Shown here piece by piece: positions 53,602 through 63,080 of a DNA stretch of 64,000 nucleotides (position 1 is the stretch's first letter; every line of letters begins with the position of its first letter). Below the pieces are notes generated by a model that did not search any database, was not told the origin of the DNA, and worked only from the letters and a program-made list of their open reading frames with translations. The stretch covers positions 23,581-87,580 of the forward strand of contig JBEKBO010000005.1 of NCBI GenBank assembly GCA_050015355.1, given 5' to 3'. A program made the position numbers and the translations under genes. This DNA is from CAWBRT01 sp050015355 (GTDB taxonomy: Bacteria; Acidobacteriota; Terriglobia; Terriglobales; Acidobacteriaceae).

Positions 53602-54642
53602 ATGGCATTTCCGGCCAGCCGTCTCCGTCGTCTGCGGAGCTCCAATACTATGCGCTCGATGGTGCGCGAGACCCGTCTTTCGCCCGAGGGTTTCGTCTAT
53701 CCGCTCTTTGTCTGCCCCGGTGAGGGCGTGCGCAAGGAGATTCGCTCGATGCCCGGCGTCTGCAATCTCTCGGTCGACGAAGCGGTAAAGGAAGCCGCCG
53801 AGGTGAAGAAGCTCGGGATTCCGGGAATTATTCTCTTCGGGCTGCCGCAAAGTAAAGACGAAATCGCGACCGGCGCTTGGGCCGACGATGGAATCGTGCA
53901 GAAGGCCTCGCGCGCCATCAAGAGCGAAGTGCGCGATCTGCTGATCTTGGGCGATGTCTGCCTCTGCGAATACATGTCGCACGGCCATTGCGGAATCGTT
54001 AAAAAGGTTGAAAGCCGTGCCAGTGGCGTTTCTTCCAAGGCGGGTACGGCGGCGGCCACGGCTCCCGAAGCGGAATATGAGATCGTCAACGACGCCACGC
54101 TGGAAATCCTGGCCAAGACCGCGGTCTCTCAGGTGCGAGCCGGGGTCGATATCATCGCGCCTTCCGACATGATGGATGGCCGCGTGGCCGCGATCCGCAC
54201 GGCGCTCGATGCCAACGGATTCCTGAATACTCCGATCCTGTCGTATGCCGCAAAGTTCGCTTCCGGGTTTTATGGTCCATTCCGCGAGGCCGTCGAGTCG
54301 GCTCCGGCGTTCGGTGACCGGCGCTCCTACCAGATGGACCCCGCCAACCCGCGCGAAGCGATGCGCGAGATCGAGTTGGACCTCGCCGAGGGCGCGGACA
54401 TGATCATGGTGAAACCGGCAATTGCCTATTTGGACGTGATTGCCGAGGCGCGCCGCCGCTTCGATGTGCCGATCGCGGCCTACCAGGTCAGCGGCGAGTA
54501 CGCCATGATCAAGGCTGCCGCGCAGATGAACTGGATCGATCACGACCGCATTATGCTGGAAACGTTGTTGAGCATCCAGCGTGCAGGAGCTTCGATAATT
54601 CTTACGTATTTTGCAAAGGATGTTGCACGTTTGCTGGGTTAG
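53602..54642 (+). CDS. hemB: Delta-aminolevulinic acid dehydratase (porphobilinogen synthase)
   Basis: About 346 residues from ATG 53602; AAGGAGGT is 16 bases away, and an in-frame TTG at 53596 fits slightly better. It joins two ALA molecules to porphobilinogen. The zinc-site sequence DVCLCEYMSHGHCG is the zinc-dependent type; the two active-site lysines are in YAAKFASGFYGPFREA and MVKPAIAYLDVI. The insert after the zinc site (SRASGVSSKAGTAAATAPEA) is longer than usual. It is a single gene with its own terminator, and supplies heme together with hemA 38 kb away. Confidence 0.96.
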   Translation: MAFPASRLRRLRSSNTMRSMVRETRLSPEGFVYPLFVCPGEGVRKEIRSMPGVCNLSVDEAVKEAAEVKKLGIPGIILFGLPQSKDEIATGAWADDGIVQKASRAIKSEVRDLLILGDVCLCEYMSHGHCGIVKKVESRASGVSSKAGTAAATAPEAEYEIVNDATLEILAKTAVSQVRAGVDIIAPSDMMDGRVAAIRTALDANGFLNTPILSYAAKFASGFYGPFREAVESAPAFGDRRSYQMDPANPREAMREIELDLAEGADMIMVKPAIAYLDVIAEARRRFDVPIAAYQVSGEYAMIKAAAQMNWIDHDRIMLETLLSIQRAGASIILTYFAKDVARLLG

Positions 54643-54677
54643 TACTGCTTCTCCGCATCTTCTCCGCATTCACTCGG

Positions 54678-54705
54678 CGGCTGCTTTCCGGCAGCCGTTT
54701 TTTTT
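54678..54705 (+). terminator. Intrinsic terminator after hemB
   Basis: CGGCTGC and GCAGCCG form a 7-bp stem with a TTTCCG loop, followed by TTTTTTTT, 36 bases after the hemB stop codon. Confidence 0.9.
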
Positions 54706-54918
54706 CGCTTGAAATTTCACCCCAACAAACGTGCTGCCGGGTGGCAACTTCGAAAGGCAGCCGATTGCATCTGAAGAAAATTCAGAGTACGTGATGGAGT
54801 TGCTAAGATCGTGTTGTCCCGGCCGAGGCAGCGCCGGAGCGCCTTCACGCATAATTGGTTTAAGCGAGGTCTACGCGTGGCATCCGCAGATTTGGGAGTT
54901 CTTCGCTTGCGTCCGGTA

Positions 54919-56862
<1,944 letters not shown>

Positions 56863-57164
56863 ATACCCAGGCGGGCGGCCACGCGGAAGATAGAAGAAAG
56901 AAGACGTAAGGATAAATTATGATCTTCTAGCAGGCTGCTGAAAAACTGTTCTCTGAGGGTGTCATCCTGAGCGTGAAAAACTGTTCTCTGAGGGTGTCAT
57001 CCTGAGCGGAGCGCTAACTCTTTCTGGCAAAGCCAGCTAAACGTATAACATACATAATTTATAATAGCTTACAGATACGTACAATCAGCAACATACGCAG
57101 GATAATGTTTTTATATCGGACAATAACCGTCCGCGACGGGATGCCGCGCACCCCTAGCGCTCCT
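56863..57164. other. Gene-free left border of the accessory region
   Basis: About 300 bases; contains the 35-bp tandem repeat and then a strongly AT-rich stretch (about 57040-57120). No gene or clear attachment site recognised. Confidence 0.45.
56939..57008. repeat. Exact 35-bp tandem duplication
   Basis: Two directly adjacent copies (56939-56973 and 56974-57008), each starting TGAAAAACTGTTCTCTGAGG and ending TCATCCTGAGCG. It is at the left border of an AT-richer, accessory-looking region. Confidence 0.85.
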
Positions 57165-57887
57165 CTATGCGCCACGAATAACAATCAGCGCATCCACTCC
57201 ATTCCAGCTGTATCGGGCCCTAACCGTCACTTTGGCTGGTGGAAGCTTCGTCCCGTCGCTAGCTTCCCAAGATGAAAGATTCTCGACGGCTTCGTCTTCT
57301 CCATATGCTGCATCAAATACGTGCGAAATCACAGATCGCTTTGGGACACGCATGTTCTGATGAATAGTAACATTTCGTTCTCTTACGGCTTCACTGGCAG
57401 TAACATGAACTGCGCGAAGGGCTGCCTGAGGAACATCTTTGAATTCAAATGCTCCTTGCTGCAATTCCCGTTCTTCACTCCTGCGCAACCCGAGCTCTGC
57501 CCTGACTAGCAAGAGCGGGGCCGGCCACGCTTTTGCGATTCCAATCAACGCCGACTGGCGGCTGGCCTCGGGACAGACTTTGCTGCGAATCGTTTCGATC
57601 AACTCAAAGGATGCTGTGCCCGTTACATGGGCTCGGATCATGTCAGGGCAGAAGGCAAATCTACCCGCGATGACCTCAATGAGAGACTTTTCGGGATCAG
57701 AGATTTCTGCGCTATGCGTTCGGCGAAATGTAGAGCGGCTGTCACTTGTCAAGATGAGTAAATGGCCGAGTTCATGCCATTTTGTGTAGTTTTCTTTCTG
57801 CGCTTTTTCGCCGCGACAATCAATCACCGAAACAAAGTCTGGCTCCCATAGCTCACGCTGCTTTAGCCGGATCGTGATGCCGTACAC
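57165..57887 (-). CDS. Metallopeptidase with HELGH motif (ImmA/IrrE-like), possibly 5'-truncated
   Basis: 240 residues from GTG 57887. WHELGHLLILTSDSR at about residue 37 is the zinc-binding HExxH of the ImmA/IrrE family; CPDMIRAHVTGTASFELIET suits the third-ligand and helical region. These peptidases usually clear repressors or regulate stress. The HExxH is nearer the N-terminus than I would expect, and the frame is open three codons upstream of the GTG before meeting a stop, so the original start may be lost. Base composition is lower in GC than in the housekeeping genes. It lies head-to-head with an E1 remnant. Confidence 0.72.
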   Translation of the reverse strand: MYGITIRLKQRELWEPDFVSVIDCRGEKAQKENYTKWHELGHLLILTSDSRSTFRRTHSAEISDPEKSLIEVIAGRFAFCPDMIRAHVTGTASFELIETIRSKVCPEASRQSALIGIAKAWPAPLLLVRAELGLRRSEERELQQGAFEFKDVPQAALRAVHVTASEAVRERNVTIHQNMRVPKRSVISHVFDAAYGEDEAVENLSSWEASDGTKLPPAKVTVRARYSWNGVDALIVIRGA

Positions 57888-58469
57888 ATCATCAGGACGG
57901 GCGAGCGATCACTCGGCGCATCGTGGCACGTATTTTCCCGGGACGCAGCTTGCCTTGCCTGCCTCTACCATCCGCACGGCCGGGGGCTGTCCGCGACCGA
58001 CCAAGCCGCGAAAGCCCTCGGATTCACTGCGGAACGCGCTGCCCTTTTGTGGGTTACCCGCCAACCTCTTTCGGATGAAGACATCAAGACGGCTGCATCA
58101 GCGCCGGGAGTTACAGTCGAGGCATTGTCAGCGTGGCGGAACAAAACGTTGGGGGAACTGTACACTGATGTGGTGTGCGGAGCGGTCCCGCTCGATGTCG
58201 CAGGTCTCGGCAAGCTTGAGGCGGTTCCCTTGGCTCATCAGTCGGTACTGGCCGGCATCCTCATGGCTTCCGAACTTGTGAAGCGAACAGATCCGGAATT
58301 GACCCGCTACTCCCATCCGGAAGTGCTCATCTCCTGGGACGACATCCTAATCGCACTCCCGACACTGTGGCGAAAGCCGCGGCTGCGAGAAAATGGTTGT
58401 ATCTGCAATGACCCTGACTACCAGGAGACGTACGTGAAAAGGTGGGGAGCGATGGCCCATGCCGATTGA
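57867..58469 (+). pseudogene. C-terminal remnant of an E1-like ThiF-family adenylyltransferase
   Basis: From a stop at 57864 the frame is open to 58469 and reads like the C-terminal part of an E1/ThiF protein: CLACLYHPHG (C-x-x-C), VVCGAVPL and VPLAHQSVLAGILMASELVK, and a terminal ENGCICNDPDYQETYVKRWG with the C-x-C pair that ends many such proteins. The nucleotide-binding GxGxxG half is absent, and there is no good start codon before TTG 58047. The 5' end runs into the divergent metallopeptidase gene, so a deletion probably removed the front of both. E1-like proteins activate ubiquitin-like or sulfur-carrier proteins. Confidence 0.65.
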
Positions 58470-58494
58470 CGCAGGCTAACTTAACTCAGACATT

Positions 58495-58980
58495 TCAAAC
58501 TAATTTCAGCATCTGACGGCACTTCTGGATGCTCTGCTCAATCCAACGACCGCTGATCAAGCGAAAGACGGCCCAGCCAGCCGGATCAGCGGGGCCATCC
58601 GCGAAGTCAGGTACTACCAACGATAAACCCCCGTCGGCGGTGACAATAGCGAACTGGTCGTCGGTGTCTGAATGATATGCGTCGGTTGGATGGCTGTGGA
58701 CCTGTGCGAGAAGATGCAGACCGGTTTCCGACAAAGCTCGGTTGAGGAGGAACAGCGTCTCACCAGTCACGAAGTAGCCGACCCCGTCCTCACTGGCGAT
58801 TGACTCTTGCGGTGGCGTAATAGCTTGACCCACAAGGGCTCGTTGCCCCTCAACTTTGCCTAACCACAAAACGAGTCCTTCGAGCCCGCGCTGGCCAAAT
58901 GCGCGGAGGCTATGAACGGTTTCTTGAAAAATGTCCGAGCCGATCACAAATTCATCAACTTCGAGCAGCCGCACCACCAT
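58495..58980 (-). CDS. JAB/JAMM-domain metallopeptidase
   Basis: 161 residues, a single JAB domain. The zinc site is complete: glutamate in GLEGLVLWLGK, then HxHP and S-x-x-D in QVHSHPTDAYHSDTDDQFAI. JAMM peptidases remove ubiquitin-like tails or process sulfur carriers, and in bacteria they are often encoded beside E1-like ThiF proteins, as here (convergent, 25 bp apart). ATG 58980 begins MVVRLLEVDEFVIGSD, a natural N-terminus. No E2 or ubiquitin-like protein gene is nearby. The domain is confident; the biological partner is inferred. Confidence 0.88.
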   Translation of the reverse strand: MVVRLLEVDEFVIGSDIFQETVHSLRAFGQRGLEGLVLWLGKVEGQRALVGQAITPPQESIASEDGVGYFVTGETLFLLNRALSETGLHLLAQVHSHPTDAYHSDTDDQFAIVTADGGLSLVVPDFADGPADPAGWAVFRLISGRWIEQSIQKCRQMLKLV

Positions 58981-59293
58981 CCATCAACTCCGTCCCAAAA
59001 AACAGTAGCCGCAAGTGTGTCAGGCTTGGAGCCTGGCAAGAGAGGCTTTGACCATTTGTTGTTCAGACATCGAAATGGAATCGAGCTGACTTAAAAGCGA
59101 ATAATAGCAGAAATTTAGCTGGATTCTTGAGCGTATTCAGCAGCAGCTTCCAGCGAGTGCTTAGAATCGCCTCGCCATAGCAGTTACTCTGAACACCTCA
59201 TCGTCCCGACATAAGTGGCGATGCGTGTACTAACGTGGTGCACTCATTCGGGAATTCAGTTGTGGTCTAGGAAAGGCAGGTAGAATTTCATGC
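58981..59293. other. Gap left of the phage-like genes
   Basis: About 310 bases, AT-rich in places. No gene or RNA recognised; possible promoter region of the JAB gene. Confidence 0.35.
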
Positions 59294-59494
59294 ATGCCGC
59301 AGAGAGGAGACCGGAGCAAACGTCGCCGACCCAGAAAGGGATTTCCCCACAGGGTTGCCGGATACCTGGATGACCCAACGCACGAAATAGTCGCTCGAGC
59401 TGCGGACGAAGTCGGCGAAAGCATCAGCACGTTTGTCGCTCGCGCAGTAAAGCGGCGCGCCGAAGTAATCCTCAAGAATAAAGAGCCTAAATAA
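59294..59494 (+). CDS. Small ribbon-helix-helix-like DNA-binding protein
   Basis: 66 residues: a basic N-terminus (PQRGDRSKRRRPRKGFPHRV) followed by AGYLDDPTHEIVARAADEVGESISTFVARAV, split here only by description, which has the strand-helix-helix pattern of Arc/MetJ-type proteins. Such proteins act as repressors or antitoxins. It ends 26 bp before a perfect promoter and could control it. No clear ribosome site, so expression is uncertain. Confidence 0.55.
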   Translation: MPQRGDRSKRRRPRKGFPHRVAGYLDDPTHEIVARAADEVGESISTFVARAVKRRAEVILKNKEPK

Positions 59495-59520
59495 CGCATT
59501 AGGGAAGAGAGCTCCCCGGC

Positions 59521-59549
59521 TTGACAACGAATATTTGCTTTGCTATAAT
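59521..59549 (+). promoter_or_regulatory. Perfect consensus sigma-70 promoter
   Basis: TTGACA at 59521-59526 and TATAAT at 59544-59549 with a 17-base spacer. Transcription should start near 59556. Just downstream AGCTC and GAGCT form a spaced inverted repeat (59550-59573) that could be an operator. It faces the run of small phage-like genes starting at 59598. Confidence 0.92.
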
Positions 59550-59597
59550 AGCTCATTAGGAGTTATAAGGAGCTTTACACCGAAAGGAAATATTTTC

Positions 59598-59900
59598 ATG
59601 AAGCCAATTCCAACAAAAATGTCACAGATTCATAACCAGCAGCGCCGAAAGCAGTACAAGCGGTTTCCGTGTGTCAAGGTGGCGAAGATGTGGGCGCAGG
59701 GAATGACCATTGCCGAAATCGCCCAAGGGATCAAGCGAGTCGACGAGAACAACCCCAAAGATCCCTACCACTCTCTCCGCAACCTCCTCTTTCGTATGCA
59801 TAGGGGATACGTTGCCGATGGAAAAATCGTCAGGCTCCCGTACCGTGTGTCCAAGAAGACTGTTCGTGCAGCGCGGAAGGCAGGCTTGCGAGCCTGGTAG
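59598..59900 (+). CDS. Small basic protein, phage-like, possible helix-turn-helix
   Basis: 100 residues from ATG 59598 (AAAGGAAA about 7 bases upstream). Very Arg/Lys rich; VAKMWAQGMTIAEIAQGIKR resembles a helix-turn-helix, and the C-terminus (SKKTVRAARKAGLRAW) is basic. No family recognised. It is the first gene behind the perfect promoter and so the likely early product of the element. A regulatory or DNA-binding role is plausible. Confidence 0.65.
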   Translation: MKPIPTKMSQIHNQQRRKQYKRFPCVKVAKMWAQGMTIAEIAQGIKRVDENNPKDPYHSLRNLLFRMHRGYVADGKIVRLPYRVSKKTVRAARKAGLRAW

Positions 59901-59931
59901 TTATCCGCCGGAGCAAAACCTGCGGCCCAGA

Positions 59932-60309
59932 ATGGAAATTGCGGGTACGAATATGAAGCGCGTAGCAATTTTGCTCGTGAAAAATTTGGCGGAAGCTCTC
60001 CAGCAGCGTTGCATTCGAACCGCCGAAAACGAACCGTACTGGCTGACTCCTAACCAGTACCGCGAGCACGACGGGGGTGTCGACTTCATTCCAGAAAAGG
60101 CAGGCGATTTGGTCGCATACGCCGATAGCAAAAATCTTTACCCGCTTGGTCTGGTGATCGTCCGCGAGGACAGCAGACTCTGCGAATACCTCAACGATGG
60201 ACCGATACCGCTGGCCGATCGTGAATTCGCACTGCAGCTGTTTCGCTTTCATGCTCACCTTTGGTTCTGCGTAATCCCATCTCTGACTGACAGCGAGGCG
60301 GAGAATTAG
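59932..60309 (+). CDS. Hypothetical protein of the phage-like region
   Basis: 125 residues from ATG 59932, with ATG 59953 as an alternative; neither has a clear ribosome site. A mixed alpha/beta small domain: MKRVAILLVKNLAEALQQ, then YWLTPNQYREHDGGVDFI and LYPLGLVIVREDSRLCEYLN. No family recognised. It is followed 7 bp later by the metallophosphoesterase gene, so the two are probably cotranscribed. Confidence 0.6.
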   Translation: MEIAGTNMKRVAILLVKNLAEALQQRCIRTAENEPYWLTPNQYREHDGGVDFIPEKAGDLVAYADSKNLYPLGLVIVREDSRLCEYLNDGPIPLADREFALQLFRFHAHLWFCVIPSLTDSEAEN

Positions 60310-60316
60310 CGACTTT

Positions 60317-61282
60317 ATGTTGCAGCACAAAGCCAAGCACACGAAGCAACGGGGACAAAAAGAGACCCCTCGAATCCCGACTGCAAACGGCACAAGGAAC
60401 GTGCTCGTGATAGGAGACCTTCACGTCGGCTCGATGTACGGGTTGCTGCCGCCGGATTTTATCAGCTGCGACGGCGCGGAAAAGGTGCAGAACGATGGCC
60501 AGAAATACCTGTGGGAATGCTGGGAAGACCTGAAACGCAAGGCAGCGCGATTCAGCATCGACTGCGTAGTCGTTAATGGCGATGTGATCGAAGGCAAGCA
60601 GCCCAAGCAAAAGGCATCCGAGCTGACGCTGGTGGCGCCTAACGACCAGGAAGCCGCGGCGGTATTCCTGTTGCGTGACCTGCGTAATTGGCTTGAGAAG
60701 AACATGCGCCGTGAGGTCCCGTTCTATTTCATTCAGGGTACGGAATACCACGATGGGCGTGGAGCCGAGGAACTGGAATCAATCGCTGCTCGCATCGAGG
60801 GCGCGAACATTGAATCCGCTTTTGTAGGCCGTCATTGCAAAGAAGTGCTCGACCTTGACATGGACGGTGTTGCACTGAACTTTGCTCACCACGTTGGCGG
60901 AGGCAGCGGGTTCAGCCGCAGCGGTAGCATCGACACGGAAGCGGTTTGGGCGCAGCTCGCCGGCAGCAAGGGACAGGCGAAACCGCCCGATCTCATCGTA
61001 CGGTCCCATCTGCACTTTTATATGCACATCGAACACACGAACCGCCATGCCTTCGTGTGCCCGTGCTGGCAGTTGCAGACGCGCTTCGCGCGGCGGCGCA
61101 GTGCGTTCAAACTGATGCCCGACGTTGGGGCCATTATTTTCCACGTTTTCGCGGAAGCGAAGAGGCAGGGGCTCGACCCCATCGCCTACACGAAGATTCT
61201 TTATAAGCTGCCTCTGCCCAAGGCGACGACGTTTAAGGTGGGGCGCCGGCAGCCGCAATTGTCGGTATCTGACGTGGCTTGA
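60317..61282 (+). CDS. Calcineurin-like metallophosphoesterase of phage type
   Basis: 321 residues. Metal-site motifs in order: VLVIGDLHVGSMYG (D-x-H), VVVNGDVIEGKQPKQ (GD), IQGTEYHDG in place of GNHE, NFAHHVGGGSG and VRSHLHFYMH in place of GHxH. The family hydrolyses phosphoesters, often of nucleic acids or nucleotides; in phages it can act on DNA or RNA ends. The variant GTEYHD motif lacks the canonical asparagine, a feature I associate with phage forms, but the remaining ligands look functional. It sits in a same-strand run of small genes without close homologs that I recognise. Confidence 0.82.
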   Translation: MLQHKAKHTKQRGQKETPRIPTANGTRNVLVIGDLHVGSMYGLLPPDFISCDGAEKVQNDGQKYLWECWEDLKRKAARFSIDCVVVNGDVIEGKQPKQKASELTLVAPNDQEAAAVFLLRDLRNWLEKNMRREVPFYFIQGTEYHDGRGAEELESIAARIEGANIESAFVGRHCKEVLDLDMDGVALNFAHHVGGGSGFSRSGSIDTEAVWAQLAGSKGQAKPPDLIVRSHLHFYMHIEHTNRHAFVCPCWQLQTRFARRRSAFKLMPDVGAIIFHVFAEAKRQGLDPIAYTKILYKLPLPKATTFKVGRRQPQLSVSDVA

Positions 61283-61323
61283 TTAGATAACCTGCGACAA
61301 GGTTTGACGAGTTAGGAAGAGAT

Positions 61324-61629
61324 ATGACGAGACGATTCAAATCTGATGCCGATGTGCAGAAATACTTCGCGCTGCAAGCAGATTTGACGTGCACTCCCGA
61401 GCCTCCTGCGGACCTCTGGGAACGGATCGAGGTGGCACAACGCGCGGCGAAAAAAACGCGTGCGGCAAACTGTCATCAGCTGAGCCAGCCCAACCTGACA
61501 TCCCTGCAATTTCCGGAAATTAATTCTGTGCAGAAGATACATCCGATCAGGTTGAGCGAACACCTTGGTCTTGTTCCAAGCGTCCGGATTGCGCGAAGGA
61601 AGATGTACCTGGTGAAGCCAGTTCCCTGA
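61324..61629 (+). CDS. Hypothetical protein of the phage-like region
   Basis: 101 residues from ATG 61324 with AGGAAG 4 bases upstream. Soluble; N-terminal helix (FKSDADVQKYFALQADLTC), then a basic middle and C-terminus (PSVRIARRKMYLVKP). No family recognised. It is spaced 41 bp after the phosphoesterase gene on the same strand. Confidence 0.6.
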   Translation: MTRRFKSDADVQKYFALQADLTCTPEPPADLWERIEVAQRAAKKTRAANCHQLSQPNLTSLQFPEINSVQKIHPIRLSEHLGLVPSVRIARRKMYLVKPVP

Positions 61630-61737
61630 ACAGGTTTGTGCGCCTTTTGACTAGACCCGATGAGATATGTCCAGACCAGACGAGGCATCACGTGCCGAGG
61701 CTAAGCCCGCCACGATGCGATGAGATAAGGAGAGAAT

Positions 61738-62325
61738 GTGAAAACCATCATTGCCAAGATTAAAAGTACCAGCCCCGTGTCTTTCTCCCGGTATTACGTC
61801 CAGGATGTACCGAGGCAGCCACGTGAAAATGATCAAGATTATGAGGAGCGCACGTGGCGCAACCGCGTTCACGCGCGGCCAGATGGCACTGTGTACATTC
61901 CGGCATTTGCCTTCAAAAACTGCCTGGACAACGCGGCAAAGTATTTGGGTAAGCAGATTCCCGGCAAAGGTAAAGCCACTTACACCAAGCATTTTGTTTC
62001 TGGGGTGATCGTGCGCGAGCCTTTGGTACTCAAGATTAAGAAAGATCAAGTGCAAGGCGAGTGGCGCCATGTTCCAGCCGATGGCCAGCCCGGCGGCGCC
62101 AAGCGCGTCCTGAAGTGTTTTCCTGTAATAAACGAATGGGCCGGCGAAGTCGTTTTTACCGTGCTCGATGACATCATCACCATGGATATTCTGAAGGAGC
62201 ATCTGGACGTGGCTGGACAGTTCGTCGGTATCGGCTCATTTCGCCCCCAAAACCGCGGCATCTTTGGACGCTTCATCGTAGAAACGGTAACTGAAGTGAA
62301 AGCCAGTAGGGCTAAGGCGTCGTGA
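61738..62325 (+). CDS. Phage-like protein with C-terminal glycine-arginine motif
   Basis: 195 residues from GTG 61738 (AAGGAG about 6 bases upstream). Near the C-terminus it has FVGIGSFRPQNRGIFGRF, a G-x-G-x-x-R-P...G-x-F-G-R-F signature I have seen in uncharacterised phage and prophage proteins with RRM/RAMP-like folds; the N-terminal half includes a helix (YIPAFAFKNCLDNAAKYLGK) and a basic strand region. I cannot assign a function; a nucleic-acid-binding role is a guess. Confidence 0.65.
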   Translation: MKTIIAKIKSTSPVSFSRYYVQDVPRQPRENDQDYEERTWRNRVHARPDGTVYIPAFAFKNCLDNAAKYLGKQIPGKGKATYTKHFVSGVIVREPLVLKIKKDQVQGEWRHVPADGQPGGAKRVLKCFPVINEWAGEVVFTVLDDIITMDILKEHLDVAGQFVGIGSFRPQNRGIFGRFIVETVTEVKASRAKAS

Positions 62326-62367
62326 CGTGAGCGTAGGGACCGTCAATTCTGGATAGGGAGGCAAGCG

Positions 62368-62649
62368 GTGCCGAAAGCTTGTCCTGCACTGAAAGGCATG
62401 GTTGGCAAGGTAATCATTGTCCGGATTCCAACACTGGACCGAGATGGGATGTCCTTGGTCAGGTTGCATGGCGTAGAGTCCAATGGCATCTGGGTAGAGA
62501 GCCAGGATTTTACGGAAGCTATGATGCAAAAGTTCAAGCTCGCAACCTCAACGACGACGTTGCTTTTGTTCATTCCATATCACGCTATTGAATACATCGT
62601 CGGTTCTATCAACGTGATGTCGCTATCGGAATCGGCCCTCGGCTTGTAA
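62368..62649 (+). CDS. Small hypothetical protein of the phage-like region
   Basis: 93 residues from GTG 62368 with GGGAGG 6 bases upstream. Beta-rich, Sm/SH3-like phrasing (MVGKVIIVRIPTLDRDGMSL; NGIWVESQDFTEAMMQK) and a hydrophobic strand pair near the end. No family recognised. The good ribosome site supports expression. Confidence 0.6.
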   Translation: MPKACPALKGMVGKVIIVRIPTLDRDGMSLVRLHGVESNGIWVESQDFTEAMMQKFKLATSTTTLLLFIPYHAIEYIVGSINVMSLSESALGL

Positions 62650-62706
62650 CGGCAGCTACGTCTATGGGCTGCGAGGCAAACCTGCTGCAGTGGAGGAGAA
62701 CACGTC

Positions 62707-62967
62707 TTGATTAAGAAAAGAAGCCAAATGAAAGGCAAACCGACGATAACCAGTGGTGTAGCCACTGTGTCTCCAGGAGTACATACCGCAAGCGGGAGGC
62801 CGGAAACGCGGCTTCGGCTTCCTACCGGCAAACCTGATCTCGAATCCCTGGGCTCGGTCACGCGCGAGTGGCTAGTGCCGCGACTGGTTGACAAGTTTCT
62901 GCGGATGCACGGTATCGAGTCCACGCGTTCGCCAGAACACTTGTTAGTGGTGCCAAGACGACTATGA
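62707..62967 (+). CDS. Small basic hypothetical protein
   Basis: 86 residues from TTG 62707 with GGAGG 8 bases upstream. Ser/Gly/Pro/Arg-rich N-terminus and a helical C-terminus (SVTREWLVPRLVDKFLRMHG). No family recognised. It is the last gene before the serine recombinase. Confidence 0.5.
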   Translation: MIKKRSQMKGKPTITSGVATVSPGVHTASGRPETRLRLPTGKPDLESLGSVTREWLVPRLVDKFLRMHGIESTRSPEHLLVVPRRL

Positions 62968-63080
62968 CCCTCTTTAGTAAGAGAAAACCTTTGATGTAAC
63001 GAGGGGACGTTGCGCCCTCCCCAATGTCAGCGAATGAAAAAACTCGCTACCGAGTGCTTAGGTAGGGGGAAGTCACGGGC

